Origin: Deltaproteobacteria bacterium
GTDB taxonomy: Bacteria > Bdellovibrionota > JAJCYS01
Assembly (NCBI GenBank): GCA_029262815.1
Contig: JAJCYS010000004.1
Location: 1 to 64,000, forward strand
DNA length: 64,000 bases
Direction: 5' to 3'
Under the pieces are notes generated by a model, which was not told where the DNA came from, searched no databases, and worked only from the letters and a program-made list of their open reading frames with translations. The first letter of the stretch is position 1; each line of letters begins with the position of its first letter. Made by a program: the position numbers and the translations under genes. Shown piece after piece: positions 8,093 to 16,617 of the stretch.

Positions 8093-10003
8093 TCAGTCCC
8101 CTGTTTTCAAGTTCTCAAATACAGATTCAATATTTAAGCCAAGTGATATGTGATGCAGCAGCTCCGAATTGTTTTCAGAGGGCAGCTTACGTAGATTTGT
8201 TTGACAAAGTTCTTTAAGCAGCTTGAATCTTTTTAAAAATAATTTTTTTGAAAGATTCGTCATACCTTGCCTATAAGGAAGAACACTGCTTAAGACTCTT
8301 TTGACATCCAGTCGAGAAAGCACATCCATAATGACGTCTCTTTTATATGCTTTTGTATTCGCATTGAGTACCTCAGCAACTAAATAAGGGATGAGGGCAT
8401 CTGCTTTCGAACCCAGAGTGTCAACCATTTGTAAGCCGGCAATGGAAAGTCGTTCTTGCTCTGTTGGTAATCGAATAAGCACCTCTAGTAACTGAACCAG
8501 AGATTCATATTTATTTTCTTTTAACAGGTGGTGACTAATCAGCTTAAAATCTCGGAGGTAATATTTAGTATAAAGCGTTCGTTTCTCTTTGAGATATTCA
8601 GAAGCTGACATTCTATTATAAAAAGTTGAATAGATACGGGTACCAATAAGAATTGTCCTCTGTACATCAGGAAGTGCATTTAAAGCAAACATCTGCATAC
8701 TGTACGAGTAGTCACTCCAGTCATCAATTTCTGTTAATAGGATCTCTCTAACTTCGCGTTGCATGGGACGAACTGCAGCCAAGGCACTGATATAATCTGG
8801 AATCTGTTCGCGTCCATCATAAATAATCTGAGTCACCTTCTGAGCATGTGCCTGCCCAATATCCCCTAGGGAGCCTAACGCAATCGCGAAATTCAACCTT
8901 GAACCAGAATTAAAAGCCTTATTATCTATCAAGGAGTCTAATTCATCGATGAGTTCATCGCGAATATCAATTAAGAGTCTTTCATTGATATTTGAAAATA
9001 CCTCTCTAACGTCCGATTGCATTTCAGGATTTTCTATCGTCAACAACCTAACAAGCGCATGTGCAAGTTTCTTTGACTGAATGGGTGACCCCGCAGCAAT
9101 AAATGCAGTTGTAATGTCACTCATTATTGTATTGTATTGAGTTGGCACCGATTTAATGGGACCTAATTCATCGCCCTGTCCCTTGTATATTGAGAAAGTG
9201 ATCATATCTGCAAGTGCGTCTTCCATCTTAGTGAGCTCGTTATCTACTAACCCCTTTAACTTCTCGGGTCCTACGACATGAAACAAAAAAGGAAAATCTG
9301 GAAGATGTAACCCCTTCAACACGGATTCATTGCTTATTGCGGCTAGTCTAAAGTGAAGACGCGCCAATTGGACATATGGTTTTGTGAGTAAGGATACATA
9401 GGTTAGAACAACACGTAAAGGTTCGTTTTCTTTAAGCATGAGAGGTTTGAAGTATTGAAACAAGTCAGAAATTGCAGAATATGGATGACCTTCTGCAAAT
9501 AAAAAGGTCAGAATTTTGTTGTGATATTTGGACATTTTGGGATCCAGCAACAATCTCGCAAGGGCTTTTTTAGAGCCAAGGGTTTTTAATTTATAAAGCG
9601 CTTGAAAATAATACCCCCTTCTTTCTGTATTGTGCCGAGCACCATTGACAAACATCTCAACTACTTTCGGATGACCCTTATGGTGATTGAGTGCATTGAA
9701 TGCTTCGGATATGAGTAATGAGTAAGTTGCTCTATCAAATAACTGGATCAATGTAGGGATCACATTATTTGATAAAGGCTCCAGAAGATCTTCTTCTGTC
9801 ACCTTACCCAACCCTCTTATGGCTTCTATCAGCTCATCAGTAGCGTTATAACCTGACGAATTTTGAATCAGTGCAATCTGCCGTATTGCGCTCTCATACA
9901 TGCACTTGTGAGAACTATCTGGCAGGGCTTGGCTTCGCACTGGCAAAACAGCTAAACACAAAAAAGGAAAAATCAGGGTTCTAAACACATGGAACATATA
10001 CAT
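8093..10003 (-). CDS. Exported alpha-helical repeat (solenoid) protein, function unknown
   Basis: 636 residues. A signal peptide (FRTLIFPFLCLAVLPVRSQA) is followed by almost entirely helical sequence arranged in HEAT-like pairs, for example VIPTLIQLFDRATYSLLISEAFNAL and GSKKALARLLLDP. There are no catalytic motifs and I do not recognise the family. It resembles the helical C-terminal half of the 2200-4806 protein and the 34062-35729 lipoprotein in style, not clearly in sequence. The ATG at 10003 lies inside an AT-rich inverted repeat and has no ribosome site. A TTGACA (10023-10018) with TATATG (10000-9995), 17 bases apart, would instead place the transcript start near a GTG at 9988, giving MFRTLIFPF... 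and a leaderless message. Confidence 0.6.
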   Translation of the reverse strand: MYMFHVFRTLIFPFLCLAVLPVRSQALPDSSHKCMYESAIRQIALIQNSSGYNATDELIEAIRGLGKVTEEDLLEPLSNNVIPTLIQLFDRATYSLLISEAFNALNHHKGHPKVVEMFVNGARHNTERRGYYFQALYKLKTLGSKKALARLLLDPKMSKYHNKILTFLFAEGHPYSAISDLFQYFKPLMLKENEPLRVVLTYVSLLTKPYVQLARLHFRLAAISNESVLKGLHLPDFPFLFHVVGPEKLKGLVDNELTKMEDALADMITFSIYKGQGDELGPIKSVPTQYNTIMSDITTAFIAAGSPIQSKKLAHALVRLLTIENPEMQSDVREVFSNINERLLIDIRDELIDELDSLIDNKAFNSGSRLNFAIALGSLGDIGQAHAQKVTQIIYDGREQIPDYISALAAVRPMQREVREILLTEIDDWSDYSYSMQMFALNALPDVQRTILIGTRIYSTFYNRMSASEYLKEKRTLYTKYYLRDFKLISHHLLKENKYESLVQLLEVLIRLPTEQERLSIAGLQMVDTLGSKADALIPYLVAEVLNANTKAYKRDVIMDVLSRLDVKRVLSSVLPYRQGMTNLSKKLFLKRFKLLKELCQTNLRKLPSENNSELLHHISLGLNIESVFENLKTGD

Positions 10004-10023
10004 ATATTATGTATATATGTCAA
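9994..10023 (-). promoter_or_regulatory. AT-rich inverted repeat and possible promoter over the start of the solenoid gene
   Basis: ACATATACATA (9994-10004) and TATGTATATATGT (10008-10020) form an inverted repeat with a two-base bulge that includes the annotated ATG at 10003-10001. A TTGACA box on the minus strand (10023-10018) overlaps its edge. The exported hydrolase gene at 55016 also starts inside an ATATAC/GTATAT palindrome, so the two may share control. Confidence 0.4.
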
Positions 10024-10039
10024 TAAGATATGAATTGTT

Positions 10040-11551
10040 TTAAGAATTAGTCTTCAATAATCGCCTAAGTAGCAAATCTTTCCATTCTTTCCACGAATCT
10101 GACCCAAATATCTCTAAACTCAAAATATATACCAATGCCCCGATAGGTAAGCTTACCAATCCAAGTTCCCAGTGAGTTGCGTTAGGCCAAAGATGCGTGA
10201 GACCTAATAATGATAAGGCCAGGATGCCACTTGCACCCAGAATGCGAAGCGTATCAATGGTGATAGGAAACCTTCCACACTGCCGTAGAATAAGCACGAC
10301 ACCTTGCAGCATAGAGATAAGCCCAAGAGACAATACAATGCCCATCAAGCCAAGATGAGGTACCCACCAAGCACTCAGCAGACAATGTAATCCTGCTCCA
10401 CCCAATGTAAGTACAGCAGGCAACCACGGCTTCTGATCAGAAAATGAATATGCACTAAATACACGATACAGCCCACCCCCCAGAATACTTAAGGCTCCAA
10501 ATTGAAGTGCCAAGGCAGTCTGCTCAAGTAACAATGGGTCAAAGGCACCATAGTTAAACAGCATTCCCACCCAAACTTCAGGCAGAATCCAGGTAGCCAC
10601 TGCAATAGGCATTAACAGAAACAAGGTCCGATCCCAAACCACAGACAGTTTTTCTGATACCCCATCTTTGAGGCGTGGGAGTAACACCACAGAAAAAGAC
10701 ACCGCAATCAACCCAAGCGGAAACTCGACCAATCGACTGGCATAATAGAGCGCGCTAATCGTGCCTTCGGGGAGATAACTGGCAAAAACGGACGTCACCA
10801 GCACATTCAGCTGCAGGGCCGATAGCGCTAAGGCTGAAGGGAGCATCAATCGAAATACACGTCTCACTTCAGGTGTAATCTTAAATTGGGGCCACAATGA
10901 AATTTTTAACTTACGTAAGGCCACGATGTGCATGGCCCATTGAAAAAAACCGCCTAAGAGCACAGCCCAGATGAGGACACTCATCCAAGAAATGGATGCC
11001 CCACCCCATCCCTTAACAGCAATGGCACCGAGGAAAAGTACATTTAGCAATGCGGGTGAAACACTAGAAACCCAAAAACGATGATGGGCATGAAGAACAC
11101 CCATATAGCATGCAACCAGTGCTAAAAATCCAAGATAAGGAAAGCACCACCGTAACAAGGTTGCTGCTTCAGATAGTTTTCCAGGCGAGGCAGCCCACCC
11201 CGGCGTTAAAAACCCAATGATCGAATCAGCATAAAATACCCCAAGACCAATGACCCCTAAGAGGAGCAACCCCAGTATCCCGTGAAAAGCTTTAAAAAAT
11301 TGAGATCGATCCTGCTCCGGAATGGATTGAAAAACGGGTACAAATGAGACGGTCAAAGCGCCTTCCCCGAATAAGCGCCTGAATAGGTTTGGAATGCGAA
11401 ACGCCACAAAAAATAGGTCTGTTATCCCCTTTGGGATGAGTACCGCGAAGCATATATCACGAACAAGTCCCAAAACCCGGCTAATCAGGGTTCCAGAAGC
11501 AGCATGAAGAAGACTTTTAAAGAAGCCTGGTAATAACTTAGAGGTTGACAT
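10040..11551 (-). CDS. murJ: Lipid II flippase MurJ (MviN)
   Basis: About 503 residues from the ATG at 11551. MurJ moves lipid II across the inner membrane for peptidoglycan synthesis. Family features are visible: SGTLISRVLGLVRD at the N-terminus, FFVAFRIPNLFRRLFGEGALTVSFVPVF, and about 14 hydrophobic segments. The frame extends upstream to 11629, but that would add 26 poorly conserved residues and run over rpsT. The start at 11551 matches family length and leaves 29 bases to divergent rpsT. No strong ribosome site is seen (AAAGAA). Confidence 0.95.
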   Translation of the reverse strand: MSTSKLLPGFFKSLLHAASGTLISRVLGLVRDICFAVLIPKGITDLFFVAFRIPNLFRRLFGEGALTVSFVPVFQSIPEQDRSQFFKAFHGILGLLLLGVIGLGVFYADSIIGFLTPGWAASPGKLSEAATLLRWCFPYLGFLALVACYMGVLHAHHRFWVSSVSPALLNVLFLGAIAVKGWGGASISWMSVLIWAVLLGGFFQWAMHIVALRKLKISLWPQFKITPEVRRVFRLMLPSALALSALQLNVLVTSVFASYLPEGTISALYYASRLVEFPLGLIAVSFSVVLLPRLKDGVSEKLSVVWDRTLFLLMPIAVATWILPEVWVGMLFNYGAFDPLLLEQTALALQFGALSILGGGLYRVFSAYSFSDQKPWLPAVLTLGGAGLHCLLSAWWVPHLGLMGIVLSLGLISMLQGVVLILRQCGRFPITIDTLRILGASGILALSLLGLTHLWPNATHWELGLVSLPIGALVYILSLEIFGSDSWKEWKDLLLRRLLKTNS

Positions 11552-11580
11552 TTCTTTAAAATCATAGCATTTTATAGCGC

Positions 11581-11850
11581 ATGGCAAACCATAAGAGTGC
11601 AGAAAAACGAGCAAGACAATCCATAACACGTCGTCAGAGAAATAAGCATTTCTTGACTCAAATGCGTAATTCTATTAGAGAAATTAGAAAAGGCATCGAA
11701 GGCAAGAAAGTTGAAGGCTTGACGGACCAGTTGAAGGCTCTCACCTCAAAAGTGCAAAAACTCGTGAGTAAGGGCACTATTCATAAAAATACAGGTAGTC
11801 GATATATCTCTCGAATTTCCCAAAAAGTCCAATCTCTACTCAAGAAGTAA
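11581..11850 (+). CDS. rpsT: 30S ribosomal protein S20
   Basis: 89 residues with the S20 pattern MANHKSAEKRARQS...RRQRN and the C-terminal KNTGSRYISRISQKV. It binds 16S rRNA early in 30S assembly. It stands divergent to murJ with only 29 bases between. No Shine-Dalgarno sequence precedes the ATG. A TTGACA at 11545-11550 and TTTATA at 11571-11576 are in promoter order but too widely spaced (20 bases) for confidence; a nearly leaderless transcript is possible. Confidence 0.97.
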   Translation: MANHKSAEKRARQSITRRQRNKHFLTQMRNSIREIRKGIEGKKVEGLTDQLKALTSKVQKLVSKGTIHKNTGSRYISRISQKVQSLLKK

Positions 11851-11887
11851 GTCTTTTTTTACGCTTCATAACCAGTAGAATAAGCTC

Positions 11888-12628
11888 ATGCAAAGGCTAA
11901 TTTGTTTAGCTCTAGGGTGTGTCTTATCGTACTTGGTTGGTTGTGGACACCAAGTCGGTTCTTTAAGCGATTTGGCTTCAAACCAAACCCTCCAGCAACA
12001 AGATGCCATAAGCAAACGACTCTATCGGCTGTTTAAAATTTATCAACGGAGTGTTCTATCTCTGAGTGCACCGTTAAGAGACGGTACTTCCAACGGTACG
12101 GGCTTTCTTGTCAGTTCTGATCTCATCATCACCAATGACCACGTTATTCAAGATTCGATTGGCCCTATCACCGTCAGATGGGACACCCATTTAAATTTAA
12201 TCTCACTCAAAGCCACGGTCGTCAAACGACATAAGAAAAGAGACTTAGCTCTCCTTCGATTGGAACAAAAAGTTATTTACACTCCGTTGCCTCTTGCGTA
12301 CGCCCATGAATACGCTATTGCTGAACCCACAGTCATATTTGGATACCCAGGGCTTACGCAACCAAATGACGTTGAAGAAAAATACTTACACACCTTGAGC
12401 GGATTGGTCTCTTCCGTTCAGCCCAAGCAACTTGTTTTAGATGCTAGGATTATGGCTGGCAACAGTGGCGGCCCCCTGGTCAGCCTATTGACGGGTCAAG
12501 TCATCGGTGTCATAAGTAGTATCTATGTGGATTCAGACGAAGAGGATTCAGGTGAGTTCACAGAGGGCGAAAGTCTAGGCTCAGCTATCCCCATCCGATT
12601 TGTACACAAACTGATGAGAGGTTATTGA
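11888..12628 (+). CDS. Trypsin-like serine protease, predicted lipoprotein
   Basis: 246 residues. The signal ends in a lipobox (SYLVGC, Cys near residue 19), so the protein should be lipid-anchored facing the periplasm. A DegP-type protease fold carries its triad: His in LIITNDHVIQD, Asp in KRDLALLRL, Ser in MAGNSGGPLVS. There is no PDZ domain, so it is shorter than DegP/DegS. Substrates are unknown. The gene follows rpsT in the same direction and precedes two other exported proteins. Confidence 0.85.
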   Translation: MQRLICLALGCVLSYLVGCGHQVGSLSDLASNQTLQQQDAISKRLYRLFKIYQRSVLSLSAPLRDGTSNGTGFLVSSDLIITNDHVIQDSIGPITVRWDTHLNLISLKATVVKRHKKRDLALLRLEQKVIYTPLPLAYAHEYAIAEPTVIFGYPGLTQPNDVEEKYLHTLSGLVSSVQPKQLVLDARIMAGNSGGPLVSLLTGQVIGVISSIYVDSDEEDSGEFTEGESLGSAIPIRFVHKLMRGY

Positions 12629-12662
12629 CTTTTTAATATTTAAAATATACAAATAACTGGCT

Positions 12663-13769
12663 TTGAAGAATCTTTTCTATTCTATTTCGGTTACTTCTGC
12701 CCTGATTGCGCATTCACTCCACGCGCAGGTTCTGTGCAATGAACTACACACATTTCTTAACGATACATTTAAGGTCCAACAAATTGCAGGATCTCGAGTG
12801 AAGCTCAAAAAAAACAAGAAAATCACGCCGTTTTCACGGGCCTTTCTGATGGCATTCAAGCAAAAACTACAAAGCTTTTCCCAACCGATTTATCCAACCT
12901 ACAACCCTCGTGTTGTGTTGTACCCGTTGGGAGCTTTGGATACCACACCTCATATTTTGTTTCCAAATGCGGATGTCTTTATTACGATCAATCGAGATGG
13001 TTTTTTTTGGCAGCCCGACAAAAAACTTTCATCCCTTCAAATTGTTGAACAAGATGTTCTCGGACGGGTGATCAATGAAGAGATTGAAGAGTGTCCTAAG
13101 AAGCTTAGAGAGTTAAATATTAAAGCTCGTGATCATAAAATCAATATGGACTCATTCATGAAACTTACCATGAGTCTCCCTCAAGGACCTGGTCATTTGT
13201 CTCCCATGGCTGTTTCTAGTCGTACCAGGAAACAAGGCGGTGCGTTACCTAACCTATTAATGCAACTTCTAGCCTATAATCCAAACTTAATCATCCATCA
13301 AGCTACTGTGTTTAGTGACCCTGTCCACAATAAAAGCCATGGCTCAATTACTTTCCAAACAGGGCCTAACTCAAAAACGAAACGTTGGATCTATATACAA
13401 GGACAAATTCGCGATTTCCCATTGACCACTGACAGCATGATAGCCTTGAGAAAAGACAATTTACTTTATTTACCTTTTTCATATTTAAAAGATATTGATG
13501 CGTTGGTTATTCGAGGGTCAATGGCGACACTCGACATACCGCTTCGTTTTTCATCACCGAATTTTATTTCACGTTCTTTTGAACTTATCAATCATATCTA
13601 CTCAAAAAATGGCATCATCGTTGCAGGACGAAATGCACTTGGAGGATCATGGGAGATGTTGCCTGATGATTACAAAACCACAAATTCTGAGCTATCTCCT
13701 CGGCAACAGTGGATAGATATGTCGTTTAAATATTCTTATGGTATGGGGATTCGTGCAGATGGTTTTTAA
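12663..13769 (+). CDS. Exported protein of unknown function
   Basis: 368 residues from a TTG start, chosen because it gives a clean signal peptide (LFYSISVTSALIAHSLHA, cleavage before QVLCNEL). The mature part is mixed alpha/beta, with strands such as KRWIYIQGQIRDF and KNGIIVAGRNALGGSWEML; I recognise no family. It lies 34 bases after the protease-like lipoprotein and 72 bases before the helicase-like gene, all in one direction, so the three may be expressed together. The ribosome site is weak. Confidence 0.6.
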   Translation: MKNLFYSISVTSALIAHSLHAQVLCNELHTFLNDTFKVQQIAGSRVKLKKNKKITPFSRAFLMAFKQKLQSFSQPIYPTYNPRVVLYPLGALDTTPHILFPNADVFITINRDGFFWQPDKKLSSLQIVEQDVLGRVINEEIEECPKKLRELNIKARDHKINMDSFMKLTMSLPQGPGHLSPMAVSSRTRKQGGALPNLLMQLLAYNPNLIIHQATVFSDPVHNKSHGSITFQTGPNSKTKRWIYIQGQIRDFPLTTDSMIALRKDNLLYLPFSYLKDIDALVIRGSMATLDIPLRFSSPNFISRSFELINHIYSKNGIIVAGRNALGGSWEMLPDDYKTTNSELSPRQQWIDMSFKYSYGMGIRADGF

Positions 13770-13841
13770 GACTCACTTGCATTTGGCAATAAAGGGGAAT
13801 AAAATATAAAGTAAGCCTTTTAATACTCAACAGGAAAATTT

Positions 13842-15494
13842 ATGACCAAACACGGATGTTTGATAAGGATTTTCGTTTTCTTTTTTTCTCTAGGATTTGG
13901 ATTCAAAATAGCTGTTGGTTGCCCATTCCAGCTTTACCAACACATCAAAGTCGAAAGTAACCAGAAATCGAGTCATGTCAGAAACTACCAATATGTCGAT
14001 CAGTTTCTTAAGACACTCAATACCCTGGCATATCACACAGATATACGACATACAGTTACCATTAAATCGAAAGACCATTTTATAGTCACGACACCGGCTG
14101 GTAAATATGATTTTTACTACACTGAAGACCTCACTGAGCATGTTTGGTATTCACCTAAACTAACGTTTAACTCAAAAAATCAACAATATAAAGGTGAAAC
14201 AACATTCACAACTCAAACACGAGAATACGATATTCTTCGGATGCTACGTGCGGATCCAACCATTAATCCATATCTTCTTCATCCGTCCCAATACCCTAAT
14301 AACTTTAAACCCATTCCCCTCTTTGTACAACATCAGGCGCTATATCATATTTTTACACGATTCAATCAACCTTATCGCAGATCTGCGTTAATCATACCTG
14401 AGACTGTCCGTCACTTGACCATCGCATATTACATTCAAGAGTTGGCTCGGTTTCATTCACGGATGCCCAAAGGTATTGGGTCAAAGAACTTGCCGAGAGT
14501 ACTCTACGTTTATAAAAATGCCGCAGAGAAATCCACCATTTTAGCCTTTCTTTCTAAAGTTGGCGGGTTTCACAAGTCTGTTGAATTAAATTATCCTGGA
14601 GATCTTATTAGAGTCATTCGACTAGACGCAACAGGTCAACGAGAGAGTAATCATGTCGATACGGAAATATTCCAAAAAAACAATACCTTCCGATTAGCGA
14701 AAATAAGTGATGAGTACAAAGTATTTCTTGTTTCAAGAGAAAACTTTCTAAATCAGAGCAATCAATTTATGACGTTTATTGGGAAGTACAGCTCACCTTG
14801 GATCGTCATCATAGACGAAGCTCAACTCATCGAGCCGGAGCATTTTGTTTCAATTCATAGTCATTTCATAGCATCAAAACATCCTGTTCTATTTGTCGGA
14901 AACGATATTAGTGGTAGCGATTCAGAAGCAACAAAATATTTTGTCAATCGCTTTTTAGCTCACAATTTTTTTGCGCCACTTCTAAAAGGTTCAGAGTTGA
15001 GCATGCTCAACAGAGTCAATAACCATCAAGGTGAATCCCTAGCCAATGTCGGGGCAACTCTTGTCTACCGTTCAATTGAAAAAGGCTATCATGTACCTTT
15101 GACCGTTATCCCAAAAAGCAGAAACACCGGTTGGTTTGATCTGCAATTTACACAAACGCTTAATTCAATTGATCAACAGATTCGCCACCATACCTATCAA
15201 TCCTTGCTCCTTGTAGAATCTCAAAAAGAGGCAGATAGCATCCACGCAATGATACAAAAAAATCTTAGTAAGTCACTTTTCGAAAGGCAAATAATCATGA
15301 CTTCAAATAACATCATTCAAAATGGATATCATATTTATGCGGCACACCTGTTGAGCCACCACACAAATCCATGGCAAATTATTCAACAGGCTTCTAGATT
15401 AGGTCCTCATAAAAGTGAGCTTCTTCTTTATGACTACGCAGGATCATTAGAGGGTTATGAAAAACAATTTCCCCAAGTTATTCTTCCGAAGTGA
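13842..15494 (+). CDS. Exported SF2-helicase-like protein with degenerate Walker A
   Basis: 550 residues with AGGAAAA before the ATG. The N-terminus (IRIFVFFFSLGFGFKIAVG) is a signal peptide or membrane anchor. The rest follows superfamily 2 helicase order: a motif I position (ALIIPETVRHLTIA, about 182-195) lacking the GKT/S P-loop; motif Ia-like RVLYVYKN; motif II as IVIIDEAQ (Asp325); motif III-like PVLFVGNDISGS; motif IV-like SLLLVESQKEADSI; and motif VI-like QQASRLGP (Arg519 region) in place of QxxGRxGR. ATP hydrolysis seems unlikely without the P-loop lysine, and export would take it away from ATP. It may be a helicase fold reused outside the cytoplasm. Alternatively the start is internal and the protein cytoplasmic. 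The helicase relationship is my reading of motif order. Its end overlaps the convergent YrdC gene by 17 bases. Confidence 0.5.
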   Translation: MTKHGCLIRIFVFFFSLGFGFKIAVGCPFQLYQHIKVESNQKSSHVRNYQYVDQFLKTLNTLAYHTDIRHTVTIKSKDHFIVTTPAGKYDFYYTEDLTEHVWYSPKLTFNSKNQQYKGETTFTTQTREYDILRMLRADPTINPYLLHPSQYPNNFKPIPLFVQHQALYHIFTRFNQPYRRSALIIPETVRHLTIAYYIQELARFHSRMPKGIGSKNLPRVLYVYKNAAEKSTILAFLSKVGGFHKSVELNYPGDLIRVIRLDATGQRESNHVDTEIFQKNNTFRLAKISDEYKVFLVSRENFLNQSNQFMTFIGKYSSPWIVIIDEAQLIEPEHFVSIHSHFIASKHPVLFVGNDISGSDSEATKYFVNRFLAHNFFAPLLKGSELSMLNRVNNHQGESLANVGATLVYRSIEKGYHVPLTVIPKSRNTGWFDLQFTQTLNSIDQQIRHHTYQSLLLVESQKEADSIHAMIQKNLSKSLFERQIIMTSNNIIQNGYHIYAAHLLSHHTNPWQIIQQASRLGPHKSELLLYDYAGSLEGYEKQFPQVILPK

Positions 15495-16122
15495 GTTCAA
15501 CGTGAGCTGCACCCTGTCGGACAACTTTCTGCGCACTTAAGTCCACAATCGTTGTAGCCGTACCTATTAATGGCAATCCATATTCAAACAAAATCGCATC
15601 TTCCTTAAGATTTTGAAAAAAAAGATCCTGTTGCGTAAACCGCATGGAAGGTTCTTCACCTTTGAGATTAACACTTGTACTCAACCACGCATCAGAACGA
15701 CTACTTTGTATAAGCGAATTCAAAGGACGAAGTCCATCCACACGAACAGCCACTTGTTGAGACTCAGAAATACAGCATTCAGGGATCGTGTGAGGTTCAG
15801 AAAAATACGATAATGGGACTAAAGTTGTGACCGCTCTGCCTGACCACTGCGTAATAAACTGACGGGTTGTGTCTGGTGCTCTCATAAGTGCGGAGAGTAA
15901 CGTTTCAATATCTTGCCAAACCATTAAGAATGGTCCAGACCTGTCTTTCACGCTTTGAAGTTTTTCAATAACGGCAGGAGATGGTACGCCACCGATTCCC
16001 CATAGGGTCGCTGTAGGATAAATCAAAAGCGCTGATTCAAAAAACGATTGCCCAATTTGGTCAATCGTTTTTTCTGGCTGGGTCATCCAATTTTGGATGG
16101 GAACGACTACGCGTTGGCCCAT
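15478..16122 (-). CDS. Sua5/YciO/YrdC-type protein (threonylcarbamoyl-AMP synthase family)
   Basis: 214 residues matching the YrdC fold: ALLIYPTATLWGIGG (family YPTxTxYGLG), SVKDRSGPF, QVAVRVDGL and the STSVNLKGEEP loop (family SxSAN-SG), ending TATTIVDL. Members make threonylcarbamoyl-AMP for the t6A modification of tRNAs. The motifs are more divergent than in typical TsaC/Sua5, so a YciO-like role is possible. It overlaps purE by 16 bases and is the last gene of the alr-pur run. Confidence 0.8.
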   Translation of the reverse strand: MGQRVVVPIQNWMTQPEKTIDQIGQSFFESALLIYPTATLWGIGGVPSPAVIEKLQSVKDRSGPFLMVWQDIETLLSALMRAPDTTRQFITQWSGRAVTTLVPLSYFSEPHTIPECCISESQQVAVRVDGLRPLNSLIQSSRSDAWLSTSVNLKGEEPSMRFTQQDLFFQNLKEDAILFEYGLPLIGTATTIVDLSAQKVVRQGAAHVELTSEE

Positions 16123-16595
16123 AATGGCTCACTTGGCATTTGAGATTGTTTTTGTCTAAACTCAGTCAAATATTTTTTTAGTTCAACGTTGCTGGATGCA
16201 AGATGTGCACTGGCCATCAAAATTGCATTTTTTAACCCATGTTTTCCTAGGCCAAATGACGCAACGGGAATCCCTCCTGGCATCATTACTATGCTATACA
16301 AAGATTCAAGTCCTTGTAGTTCAGATGCCGCCAATGGCACACCATATACAGGCACAAGCGTCATTGAAGCGATCACCCCAGGCAAGTGTGCAGCCAATCC
16401 TGCAACACCAATAATAATTTTGACATCACGCTCTTCAAGGGTAGCGATTAATTCTTTTAAATGATTCGGACTGCGATGTGCACTGGACACATAATACTCA
16501 AGTTGAATAGGCAACTCCTTAAATCCCTCAAGTACAGGTTCCACAGTAGTTCGATCGTTTCTACTTCCACTGATTACTGCAACTAGTTCACTCAT
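16107..16595 (-). CDS. purE: 5-(carboxyamino)imidazole ribonucleotide mutase PurE
   Basis: 162 residues with class I PurE motifs: ISGSRNDR, YVSSAHRSP (catalytic His), GVAGLAAHLPG and MMPGGIPVASFG. It converts N5-CAIR to CAIR in purine synthesis. PurK, which usually supplies N5-CAIR, is not in this window. The gene lies 22 bases after purD and overlaps the YrdC gene. Confidence 0.95.
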   Translation of the reverse strand: MSELVAVISGSRNDRTTVEPVLEGFKELPIQLEYYVSSAHRSPNHLKELIATLEERDVKIIIGVAGLAAHLPGVIASMTLVPVYGVPLAASELQGLESLYSIVMMPGGIPVASFGLGKHGLKNAILMASAHLASSNVELKKYLTEFRQKQSQMPSEPLWANA

Positions 16596-16617
16596 TTTTG
16601 CCTCGTTTTTATAGATT

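Noticed and set aside
10018..10023. TTGACA as a standard promoter for the ATG at 10003
   Set aside because: It is only 14 bases before the ATG, so a normal leader is impossible; kept only as support for an alternative start at 9988.
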